Origin: Prionace glauca
Taxonomy: Eukaryota > Chordata > Chondrichthyes > Carcharhiniformes > Carcharhinidae
DNA: 64,000 bases
NCBI GenBank assembly: GCA_037974335.1
Contig: CM075760.1
Span: 13,536,345 to 13,600,344, forward strand
Reading direction: 5' to 3'
Under the pieces are notes generated by a model. The model saw only the letters and a program-made list of their open reading frames with translations. It was not told the DNA's origin and did not search any database. The translations under genes and the position numbers were made by a program. This document shows positions 1 to 8,351 of this stretch, one piece after another (the first letter of the stretch is position 1; every line of letters begins with the position of its first letter).

Positions 1-14
1 TGACTAATAAACTT

Positions 15-330
15 TTACAGAATGAGGTCACTCGGCCCATCGATCCTGCTCCCCCATTCAATCATGGCTGATATTTCTCTCATCCCCCATTCTCCTGCCT
101 TTTCCCCATAACCCCTGATCCCCTTATTCATCAAGACCCTATCCATCTCTGTCTTAAAGACACTCAATGACCCGGCCCTCCACAGCCTTCTGCGGCAAAG
201 AGTTCCACACATTCCCCACTCTCTGGCTGAAGAAATCCCTTCCCGTCTCTGTTTTAAAGGACCGTCCCTTCACCCTGAGGTTGTGCCCTCTCTGGTTCTA
301 GTGGAAACATCCTCTCCCCGTCCACTCTAT
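15..330 (-). mobile_element. CR1-type LINE 3' fragment (antisense)
   Basis: This stretch reads as the antisense of the family seen again at 10541-11165 and 31203-31630: an AATCATGGCTGA stretch, then the part coding for the C-terminal reverse transcriptase region. It is 5'-truncated and degraded. The clade is inferred from resemblance to shark LINE tails. Confidence 0.7.
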
Positions 331-1080
331 CCAGGGCCCTCGCAGTAGGAACAAAACAAAGGAGATTCTCATTGACTTCAGGAAGTGTAAAGGAGAACGC
401 GCCCCTGTCTACATCAACGGGAACCAAGTAAAAAGGGTCGAGAGCTTCAAGTTTCTAGGTGTCCAGATCACCAACAACCTGTACGGGTTAAGAAAGTTAA
501 GAAAGCCCCACCAACGCCTCTACTTTCTCAGAAGACCGAGGAAATTTGGCATGTCAGCTACGACTCTCACCAACTTTTACAGATGCCCATAGAAAGCATT
601 CTTTCTGGTTGTATCACAGCTCGGTCTGGGCTCCTGCTCTGCCCAAGACCGCAAGGAACTACAAAAGGGTGGTGAATGTAGCCCCCAATCCATCACACAA
701 ACCAGCCTCCCATCCATTGACTCTGTCTACACTTCCCGCTGCCTTGGGGAAAAGCAGCCGGGATAATTAAGGACCCCCCACACACACCCCGGACATTCTC
801 TCTTCCACCTTCATCCATCAGGAAAAAGATACAAAAGTCTGAGGTCCCGTACCGACCGACTCAAGAACAGCTTCTTCCCTGCTGCTGTCAGACTTTTGAA
901 TGGACCTCCCTCGCATTAAGCTGATCTTTCTCTACACCCTCGCTGTGACTGTAACACTACATTCTGCACCCTCTCCTCTCCTTCTCTATGAACGGTATGC
1001 TTTGTCAGTGTAGCACAAGAAACAATACTTTTCACCGTGTGTTAATACAGGTGACAATTATAAATCCAACCTAATCAAAC
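331..1080 (+). mobile_element. Non-LTR LINE 3' end (L2/Rex-like)
   Basis: The plus strand reads as the end of a LINE reverse transcriptase (ILIDFRKCK, then FKFLGVQI), followed by a 3' UTR that ends in a TGACAATTATAAATC-like tail near 1075. This is a different family from the neighbouring CR1-type pieces. It is broken by several frame changes. The join at about 330 is abrupt, so one element probably inserted into the other. The family name is from memory of fish LINE tails and is not certain. Confidence 0.65.
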
Positions 1081-1983
1081 AGCAGACAAGCATTCTCTGC
1101 GGCCGTCGTACAAGGAAGGGAAGCTGGAAACCGTCTTTACTTGGTATAGATTTATTCACAGAGTGAAACATTACAAGTATATACCTCCCGACCCCACCCC
1201 GCATCGATTATAAGCCTTGCTTTCAACTATTTTGGATTAAGAATGGATAAGAGAAAGTATAAGGAGGCTGACAAACTCCAGTGGGATATATAACTACAAC
1301 AAAATATCAACAAAGATTTCACTAACTAAACCATAATGTCAATCCTGGGAGTGATGTTTCCCCCCCCCGCCCCAACCCCAGCCCCTGCTCCATCTAACGT
1401 GTCCCTTCACACATCAAGCAGTTTCCCTCCAGCCTGGTACACACTCCCAGTAAGAAGTCTCTCAACACCGGGTTAAAGTCCATCAGGGTAAAACCAGAAT
1501 GAGTGCCTGCGTTCCAGAATCTGAAACCAAAAGAGAAAATGCTGGAAAATCTCAGCAGGTCTGGAAGCACCTGTGAGGGGAGAAAGGGAGCCGAGGATTC
1601 GAGTCCCGTGTGACCTATTCTCAGCAGGTCTGGGGAAACACCTGACGAAGGGGCAGCGTTCCACAAGCTCGTGCTGCCAAATAAACCCTCGGGTTAAGAG
1701 AAAATGCTGGAAAATTCTCAAACCGTATATTCAGATTGAGACAATTAACGTGAGGCAGGGTCTGTGAATCTGTGTGAGCTCACTGCGGGGAGGTGGGGGG
1801 GGGGAGGTTTCGACAGGCTGCCCCGCCCTGTGAAGGGGCCTCTCCCCGCTGTGCCACAGGTCAGGGCGAATCCTCCCGCCCCCCCGCGCGGAGCAGGCTG
1901 CCCCAGAGGCACTCCTGGAAGTGTCGGTGGGGTGGGGGCAGAGGCGGGTGGGGGGGGACGCTGATCTTGCGAGCAGGCCCACG
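1081..1983. other. 3' flank of the minus-strand zinc-finger gene; old repeat fragments
   Basis: No gene is seen here. Positions 1505-1720 resemble a common shark repeat (GAAAATGCTGGAAAATCTCAG, present twice at about 1528 and 1700) with a piece like the Penelope-type tail (CCTGACGAAGGGGCAGC at about 1641). An AATAAA hexamer lies on the minus strand at 1151-1156 and could end the zinc-finger transcript about 830 nt after its stop codon. A poly-C/G stretch is at 1360-1385. Confidence 0.4.
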
Positions 1984-4188
1984 TCACGAATCAGCGGGGT
2001 TCCCCAGCGCCTCCCTCCCCACCCCCAGGGCCACGGGCGGCGGTGGAGGGGGGTAGCCCCCTCCCCCCAGCCCAAACTCGCCGGGGTTCCGGCAGGTGGG
2101 GTGGAAGAGGAGGTGGAGGAGGGAGTCCATGCCCACGCAGGGGGCGAAGGGGGGAGCCCGCAGGAGGGTGAACTCGCTGGCGCCCCGGCAGAGAGGGGGG
2201 GCGGCCAGGGGGGCATCCCTCGGTGCCCCCAGGGTGGGTGGCGGGGAGAGCTTGCCGGCGTGCGCCCGCTGGTGCATCAGCAGGTAGAAGGATTGGGCAA
2301 ATCCCTTGCCGCACTCGGGGCAGGTGAAGGGGCGCTCCCTGGCGTGGACCACCCGGTGAGCGGCGAGGTGAGACGACTGGATGAACCCCCGTCCGCACTC
2401 GGGGCAGGCGAAGGGCTTCTCCCTGGCGTGGACCAGCCGGTGAGCGGCGAGGTGGGAGGACTGGATGAACCCCCGCCCGCACTCGGGGCAGGCGAAGGGC
2501 TTGTCCCTGGTGTGGACCTGGCGGTGCGTCACCAGGTGGGAGGACTGGGCGAACCGCTTTCCGCACTCGGGGCAGGTGAATGGCCGCTCCCCGCTGTGGA
2601 CCAGCTGGTGGGCCAGGAGGTGGGAGGACTGGGCGAACCGCTTCCCGCACTCGGGGCAGGAATACTGCCGCTCCCCGCTGTGGACCAGCTGGTGGGCCAG
2701 GAGGTGGGAGGACTGTTTAAACCCCTTCCCGCACTCGGGGCAGGAATACTGCCGCTCCCCGCTGTGGACCAGCTGGTGGGCCAGGAGGTGGGAGGACTGT
2801 TTAAACCCCTTCCCGCACTCGGGGCAGGAATACTGCCGCTCCCCGCTGTGGACCAGCTGGTGGGCCAGGAGGTGAGAGGACTGTTTAAACCCCTTCCCGC
2901 ACTCGGGGCAGGAATACTGCCGCTCCCCGCTGTGGACCAGCTGGTGCGTGGCCAAGTGGCAGGACTGGGAGAACCCCTTCCCGCACTCGGGGCAGGAAAA
3001 CGGTCTCTCCTTGCTGTGGACTTGCCGGTGCGTGGCCAGGTGGGAAGACTGGGAGAACCCCTTCCCGCACTCGGGGCAGGCAAACGGCCTCTCTCTGCTG
3101 TGTCCCGCCTGGTGAGCCACCAGGTCCGCAGACTGGGAGAACCCCTTCCCGCACTCGGGACAGGCGAACGGCCTCTCTCTGCTGTGTCCCGCCTGGTGAG
3201 CCACCAGATCCGCAGACTGGGAGAACCCCTTCCCGCACTCGGGACAGGCGAACGGCCTCTCTCTGCTGTGTCCCGCCCGGTGAGCCACCAGGTCCGCAGA
3301 CTGGGAGAACCCCTTCCCGCACTCGGGACAGGCGAACGGCCTCTCTCTGCTGTGTCCCGCCTGGTGAGCCACCAGGTCCGCAGACTGGGAGAACCCCTTC
3401 CCGCACTCGGGACAGGCGAACGGCCTCTCTCTGCTGTGTCCCGCCTGGTGAGCCACCAGGTCCGCAGACTGGGAGAACCCCTTCCCGCACTCGGGACAGG
3501 CGAACGGCCTCTCTCTGCTGTGTCCCGCCTGGTGAGCCACCAGGTCCGCAGACTGGGAGAACCCCTTCCCGCACTCGGGACAGGCGAACGGCCTCTCTCT
3601 GCTGTGTCCCGCCCGGTGAGCCACCAGGTCCGCAGACTGCATGAATCCTTTCCCGCACTCGGGACAGGTGAAGGGGCGCTCCTTCCTGTGGACCAAACGG
3701 TGAGCCATCAGATCGGCCGGCTGGGAGAACCCCTTCCCGCACTCAGGGCAGGCGTGGGGCCTGTCCCTGCTGTGGACCTGCTGATGGGTCACCAGGTCAG
3801 ACGCCTGGACAAAACCTCGGCCGCACTCGGAGCAGGTGAAGGGGCGCTCTCGGACATGGACCCGTTGGTGGGCCCCCAGGTGGGACGAATGGCTGAATCC
3901 CTTGCCGCACTCGGAGCAGGTGAAGGGTCTCTCCTTGCTGTGTACGACCTGGTGGGCCCCCAGGTGGGACGAATGAGTGAATCCCTTGCCGCACTCGGAG
4001 CAGGTGAAGGGTCTCTCCCTGCTGTGTACGACCTGGTGGGCCCCCAGGTGGGACGAGTGAGTGAATCCCTTGCCGCACTCGGAGCAGGTGAAGGGTCTCT
4101 CCCCGGTGTGAATGCGCCGATGCGTTTCCAGTGCCGACTGGTTCCTGAATCCCTTCCCGCAGTCCCCACATTTGCATGGTTTCTCCAT
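1984..4188 (-). CDS. C2H2 zinc-finger protein, 23 fingers
   Basis: This 734-residue protein is almost wholly Krüppel-type C2H2 fingers. I count 23 contiguous 28-residue fingers joined by (T/S)(G/R)ER(P/Q)-type linkers, then an 88-residue proline- and glycine-rich tail. It is expected to be a nuclear sequence-specific DNA-binding protein. No KRAB, SCAN or BTB domain is visible. The start at 4188 begins MEKPCKCG and matches the start of the divergent paralogue at 8352; the ATG has a good CCATGG context. Fingers 8-13 are nearly identical, each with the recognition helix QSADLVA. Fingers 16-18 are identical to one another (QSSHLLA). This indicates recent finger duplication. All zinc-binding Cys and His residues look present in every finger. 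A 795-codon antisense frame overlaps and is taken as a shadow. The intron-exon pattern, promoter and paralogue all support a real gene. Confidence 0.85.
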   Translation of the reverse strand: MEKPCKCGDCGKGFRNQSALETHRRIHTGERPFTCSECGKGFTHSSHLGAHQVVHSRERPFTCSECGKGFTHSSHLGAHQVVHSKERPFTCSECGKGFSHSSHLGAHQRVHVRERPFTCSECGRGFVQASDLVTHQQVHSRDRPHACPECGKGFSQPADLMAHRLVHRKERPFTCPECGKGFMQSADLVAHRAGHSRERPFACPECGKGFSQSADLVAHQAGHSRERPFACPECGKGFSQSADLVAHQAGHSRERPFACPECGKGFSQSADLVAHQAGHSRERPFACPECGKGFSQSADLVAHRAGHSRERPFACPECGKGFSQSADLVAHQAGHSRERPFACPECGKGFSQSADLVAHQAGHSRERPFACPECGKGFSQSSHLATHRQVHSKERPFSCPECGKGFSQSCHLATHQLVHSGERQYSCPECGKGFKQSSHLLAHQLVHSGERQYSCPECGKGFKQSSHLLAHQLVHSGERQYSCPECGKGFKQSSHLLAHQLVHSGERQYSCPECGKRFAQSSHLLAHQLVHSGERPFTCPECGKRFAQSSHLVTHRQVHTRDKPFACPECGRGFIQSSHLAAHRLVHAREKPFACPECGRGFIQSSHLAAHRVVHARERPFTCPECGKGFAQSFYLLMHQRAHAGKLSPPPTLGAPRDAPLAAPPLCRGASEFTLLRAPPFAPCVGMDSLLHLLFHPTCRNPGEFGLGGGGYPPPPPPVALGVGREALGNPADS

Positions 4189-4522
4189 GGTGTTGGGGGG
4201 GGGGGTGTCCTTGTGATTCTCCAGCTTGGACAGTTAGTTGACGTCTCCTCCACACACAGAGAACGCAGGTACAGTCTCTCGAAGGACGCTATGAATTTTT
4301 TTTGGTAAAGTTCTTTCCACAGTCAGTGCACTGGAACCCCCCTACCCAGGGGTGTGTGCGTCTCTCTCGGTGCGTCTCCAGTTACACCGATGCTTAAAAT
4401 CATTTGCTACAAACAAGTAGTTTTTCCTCTAAGTTCAAAGTTGCGCAGGTTCTGATTAATTTGAAATCCCTGTCAGTTCCTGGTGTGAGATTTTAGCCTG
4501 CAAGCTCTCTCCATCTGAATTC
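4189..4522 (-). other. 5' UTR part of exon 2 of the minus-strand zinc-finger gene, with a relict finger
   Basis: A splice acceptor (TCTTCTTACAG) on the minus strand places the exon start at 4522. Between it and the ATG, 4289-4336 encodes the first half of an extra finger (FQCTDCGKNF) ending in a stop codon, so translation must start downstream. The same relict finger is at 8209-8310 in the paralogue. The surrounding sequence aligns well with 7992-8351 read in the other direction. Confidence 0.6.
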
Positions 4523-4619
4523 CTGTAAGAAGATTTAACAAAAATAAGTGGACAAAAGTCATCAGTGTCAGTTCATGCTAAACATTCAGAACAGATAATT
4601 CCAGTTTCTATGGAACATT

Positions 4620-5335
4620 CTGTCCTCTCACAGAGCACGGAAACAGGCCCTTTGGCCCAACTTCTCCATGCAGCCCTTTTTATTGAAACCCGTAAGCTAG
4701 TCCCAATTGCTCGCATTTGGACAATATCCCTCTATACCCATCTTACCCATGGTGTTGGACTGGGGTGGGCACAGCAAGAAGTCTCAGGTTTATTTGACAA
4801 CACGAGCTTTCGGAGCGATGAAGGAGCAGCACTCTGAAAGCTTGTGTTACCAAACAGACCTGCTGGATTTTAATCTTCTCACTCCATCGTACCCATGTAA
4901 CTGTCTAAATGCTTTTTAAAGGATAACATTGTACCCGCCTCTACTACTGCCTCGTTCCAGAAACTCACCACCCTCTGGGTGAAAAAAGTGCCCCTCTGGA
5001 CACTTTTGTATCTCTCCCCTCTCACCTTAAACCTCTGCCCTCTAGTTTTAGACTCCCCTACCTTTGGGGAAAAGATATTGACTATCTGGCTGATCTGTGC
5101 CCCTCATTATTTTATAGACCTCTATAAGATCACCCCTCAGCCTCCTACGCTCCAGAGAAAAAAGTCCCAGTCTATCCAGCCTCTCCTTATAACTCAATCC
5201 CATCAAGTCCCAGTAACATCCTAGTAAATCTTTTCTGCACTCTTTCTAGTTTAATAATATCCTTTCTATAATAGGGTGACCAGAACTGTACACAGTATTC
5301 CAAGTGTGGCCTTCCCAATGTGTCTTGTACAACTT
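4620..5335 (-). mobile_element. CR1-type LINE fragment, antisense, interrupted by a Penelope-type fragment
   Basis: The antisense reading is the common shark CR1-like 3' region (GGCCCTTTGGCCCAACTT at its left, GACCAGAACTGTACACAGTATTCC at its right). It lies in intron 1 of the minus-strand zinc-finger gene and has no counterpart in the paralogue's intron, so it inserted after the head-to-head duplication. Positions 4749-4886 are a nested insertion. Confidence 0.75.
4749..4886 (+). mobile_element. Penelope-like element tail fragment nested in a LINE
   Basis: It carries the recurring motif GATGAAGGAGCAGCACTC then TGAAAGCTTGTG and a start like GGTGTTGGACTGGGGTGGG. It splits the LINE between two copies of TACCCAT, which look like a short target duplication (ends at about 4748 and starts at about 4887). 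The GATGA...GAAA arrangement with a short stem fits the hammerhead-ribozyme region known from Penelope-like elements. Confidence 0.6.
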
Positions 5336-5459
5336 CAAGACCTCTCTCATTCCCCCCTCAAAAGTTGTAAATCTCCATCTCACTCACTCTCCCTCCATTC
5401 TGACTCTGTTGTGTCTAATATTCACCCTCCCCATTCTCCTGAAGATGCAGATTGACAGC

Positions 5460-6455
5460 TCCATGTCCTGGACACACAGGGAGTTGGGAATCTCCCTGCA
5501 GGATCCCAGACTGATCCATGTCCTGGACAGACAGGGAGTTGGGAATCTCCCTGCAGGATCCCAGACTGATCCATGTCCTGGACAGACAGGGAGTTGGGAA
5601 TCTCCCTGCAGGATGCCAGACTGATCCATGTCCTGGACAGACAGGGAGTTGGGAATCTCCCTGCAGGATCCCAGACTGATCCATGTCCTGGACAGACAGG
5701 GAGTTGGGAATCTCCCTGCAGGATCCCAGACTGATCCATGTCCTGGACAGACAGGGAGTTGGGAATCTCCCTGCATGATCCCAGACTGATCCATGTCCTG
5801 GACAGACAGGGAGTTGGGAATCTCCCTGCAGGATCCCAGACTGATCCATGTCCTGGACAGACAGGGAGTTGGGAATCTCCCTGCAGGATCCCAGACTGAT
5901 CCATGTCCTGGACAGACAGGGAGTTGGGAATCTCCCTGCAGGATCCCAGACTGATCCATATCCTGGACAGACAGGGAGTTGGGAATCTCCCTGCAGGATC
6001 CCAGACTGATCCATGTCCTGGACAGACTGGGAGTTGGGATCTCCCTGCAGGATCCCAGACTGATCCATGTCCTGGACAGACAGGGAGTTGGGAATCTCCC
6101 TGCAGGATCCCAGACTGATCCATGTCCTGGACAGACAGGGAGTTGGGAATCTCCCTGCAGGATCCCAGACTGATCCATGTCCTGGACAGACAGGGAGTTG
6201 GGATCTCCCTGCAGGATCCCAGACTGATCCATGTCCTGGACAGACAGGGAGTTGGGATCTCCCTGCAGGATCCCAGACTGATCCATGTCCTGGACAGACA
6301 GGGAGTTGGGAATCTCCCTGAAGGATCCCAGACTGATCCATGTCCTGGACAGACAGGGAGTTGGGAATCTCCCTGCAGGATCCCAGACTGATCCATGTTC
6401 TGGACAGACAGGGAGTTGGGAATCTCCCTGCAGGATCCCAGACTGATCCATGTCT
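5460..6455. repeat. 55-bp minisatellite, about 18 copies
   Basis: The unit starts CCATGTCCTGGACAGACAGG and continues GAGTTGGGAATCTCC, then CTGCAGGATCCCAGACTGAT. Units are nearly identical. Some have lost one base (GGGATCTCC) at about 6040, 6204 and 6257. The unit length is not a multiple of three and it is open in many frames on both strands, so the long frames here are not genes. It lies within the intron of the minus-strand zinc-finger gene. Confidence 0.95.
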
Positions 6456-6549
6456 ATCTGACTGCAGTGAGGAGGGTACAGACTGGATTCACTTCCTTTC
6501 CCCTCACTCTCAGGATGAGAAGAGGAATGGGGAAGGGTGTTAAACTCAC

Positions 6550-6648
6550 ACATGTTGTGGTCAGGACCAAGTTGGACTCTGCCTGAAGCTCAATCTTCAT
6601 TCACACAACAGAGGAAGACCACTGCCGCCATTGCCACAAAGCACACAC
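6550..6648 (-). other. Probable non-coding exon 1 of the minus-strand zinc-finger gene
   Basis: Read on the minus strand, this matches the exon 1 region of the paralogue (TGAATG(A/G)AGA(T/C)TGAGCTTCA in both) and ends in the same CAT(G/C)T|GTGAGT donor. The 5' limit is unknown. Confidence 0.5.
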
Positions 6649-7158
6649 TCTGATTGGTTGGAGGACCAACGCGCATCCGGTCCTCCAAGCGCCGCTATTG
6701 GTCCACCCGCCGCATGTAGACAATGAAGGGGGGCGGGACCCGGGCCCACGTGGGGGCGGGGAGTGGGCGGGGCTTGTACCGCGTTGACGTCTCCGGGGTT
6801 CCAGTGCGCAGGCCCCGGGCGCCCCGCCCCCATCCGTTTTTTCTCCCCTCCGGCCCCCTCCCTCGAGCCAAGGTTTCCGGGCAACCGGCTGACGTCACCC
6901 TCCAGCGCGAGAAGCCGCTCGGTGATCTCTCCCCTCCGCCCGGGACTGCGCATGTGCGGGGGAGACGGGAAGTGCGCATGTGCGGGGTTGAGGGGGAAGT
7001 TGCGCATCTGCGGGGCGGAGGGGAAATCGCGCATGTGTGGGGGAGAGGGGAAGATGCGCAAGTGCGGGGGAGAGCTCCCTTTGTTCCCCATGCAAAACGT
7101 GCTGACCAATTGGAAGACTTGGAGGACCGGAAGGAATCTGGTCCTCCAGCCAATCAGA
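6649..7158. promoter_or_regulatory. GC-rich divergent promoter shared by the two zinc-finger genes
   Basis: This GC- and CpG-rich stretch lies between the two exon 1 copies. Its ends (6649-6705 and 7102-7158) are an inverted repeat, each with CCAAT-type boxes (ATTGG at about 6653 and 6698; CCAAT at about 7106 and 7150) and a GGTCCTCCA block. Inside are a CRE (TGACGTCA, 6890-6897), a CACGTG E-box near 6745, GC boxes (GGGGCGGGG about 6755) and five NRF1-like sites. No TATA box is seen. It is expected to drive transcription both ways. Confidence 0.65.
6947..7066 (+). promoter_or_regulatory. Five NRF1-like sites in a 27-bp tandem array
   Basis: Copies of TGCGCATGTGCG or close variants start at 6947, 6973, 7001, about 7028 and 7055, spaced 26-28 bp and separated by GGGGGAGAGGGGAA-type spacers. 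They resemble the NRF1 palindrome TGCGCATGCGCA. They lie only on the plus-gene side of the promoter's centre. Confidence 0.55.
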
Positions 7159-7274
7159 GCTCCCCATTGTCTGAATGCGGAAGTTGGGACAAAGAGCTCA
7201 TTCCTGCCCCGGGAAGGCTGGTGATGCTGATCCCTGTGAATGGAGACTGAGCTTCATCTGAGTCTCCAACATCT
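7159..7274 (+). other. Probable non-coding exon 1 of the plus-strand zinc-finger gene
   Basis: It ends at a strong donor (CATCT|GTGAGT, GT at 7275-7276). It aligns with the minus-strand exon 1. The 5' end is unknown and may lie slightly upstream. Confidence 0.5.
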
Positions 7275-7991
7275 GTGAGTAAAACACTTCCTGTTCAACA
7301 CCCTTTCCATTCCTCATTCTGGGGGAACCTGGAGACTTACAGCAACTGAAGGGGAAGGAAGTGAATCCAGGGAGGGGCAGACTCTGGGAAGGTTGGCCCA
7401 GGTCTCTCTCTCTCTCTCTTAAAGACATTGACATCCTTTACTCCCTCAGCCTGACACATTGACTTGTCTGGATAAAGCTTTCCCAATGTTCACAATTAAA
7501 GGGCTGGTTTCCCCAGACTGACATTTAAGGGGGACACTAAATTAAGATTGGACCGAGATGTGTCCAGCGTTGTTATATAGTACAGATAGATATATTATTT
7601 ATGATTCTGTAATAGAGTACATTTATTATTATTGGGGACTTGCAGCACCTGAAGGGAAAGGAGGTGAATCCAGTCTGTACGTTCCACACGTTGTCAGTCC
7701 AGTTATAGAGACAGATATCTGTCTGGGAGCCTGCATGGAGATTTTCAGCTGTGTGTGTGTCCAGGACAGGAAGCAGTGAGCATGGATCTGTCAATCAGCC
7801 TCAATCAGCACCTTCAGGGGAATTGGGAGGGTGAATATTAGATACAGCAGACTGAGAATGTGTGGGATGGAGATTTACAGCTTCTGGGGGAAATGAGAGA
7901 GAAAAGAATGTTCCATAGAAACTAGAATTGGCTGTTCTGCATCTCTATCTTATAGTGACTGTGATGTATTTTTTGTAAACTTCTTTTACAG
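7275..7991 (+). other. Intron 1 of the plus-strand zinc-finger gene
   Basis: It runs from GTGAGT to a TTCTTTTACAG acceptor ending at 7991. About 7705-7770 holds one copy of the sequence (CTGTCTGGGAGCCTGCATGG, later TGTGTCCAGGACAGG) that is amplified as the 55-bp minisatellite in the sister gene. Confidence 0.55.
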
Positions 7992-8351
7992 GATGTCAGA
8001 AGTTGAGGATTTTACAGACAGAAATCTCAAACCATCAACATCACATCAACATCTGACAGAGTCACTCAATCCACCGGGACCCGAATATCTTTGGTCTTTG
8101 AATCTAGAAGGAGGAATGTCTTTCAGTTCCGTCTCCTACAAAAAGCTTTAGACATCAGTGTGACTGGAAAAGCAGCGAGACACACACACACACTGCTGAG
8201 AGACAGGGTTCCAGTGCACTGAGTGTGGAAAAAGCTTTAACCAGTTACGCAGCCTGAAAATACATCGCAACGTTCACAGCGGGGAAGGACTGTACCCGTG
8301 TTGTGTGTGAGATTTAACTGATTGTTTCACCTGGAGAGTCACACCCGCACC
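7992..8351 (+). other. 5' UTR part of exon 2, with an upstream ORF and a relict finger
   Basis: A 52-codon upstream ORF starts at 7993 (MSEVEDFTDRN...) and stops at about 8151. Positions 8209-8310 encode one almost complete C2H2 finger ([19 protein letters not shown]) that runs into a stop at 8308-8310. Neither is in frame with the main ORF without a stop between them. Both may be read by scanning ribosomes. Confidence 0.5.

Larger units (their letters stand above)
4523..6549 (-). other. Intron 1 of the minus-strand zinc-finger gene
   Basis: It lies between the donor (CATGT|GTGAGT, exon 1 ending at 6550) and the acceptor at 4522. It is 2027 bp against 717 bp in the paralogue. The difference is explained by a LINE with a nested Penelope-type fragment (4620-5335) and the 55-bp minisatellite (5460-6455). 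The remaining sequence aligns with the paralogue's intron. Confidence 0.6.

Noticed and set aside
1984-4188. KRAB-type zinc-finger gene
   Set aside because: No KRAB, SCAN or BTB sequence is visible in either zinc-finger gene's exons; such a domain could only lie in an unseen exon.
5460-6455. CRISPR-like regular repeat
   Set aside because: There are no spacers; units are contiguous and the DNA is vertebrate.
5384-6553. Several 300-390-codon frames on the minus strand and shorter ones on the plus strand over the 55-bp repeat
   Set aside because: The repeat length is not a multiple of three and the same peptides recur in every frame; this is minisatellite in an intron, not a gene.
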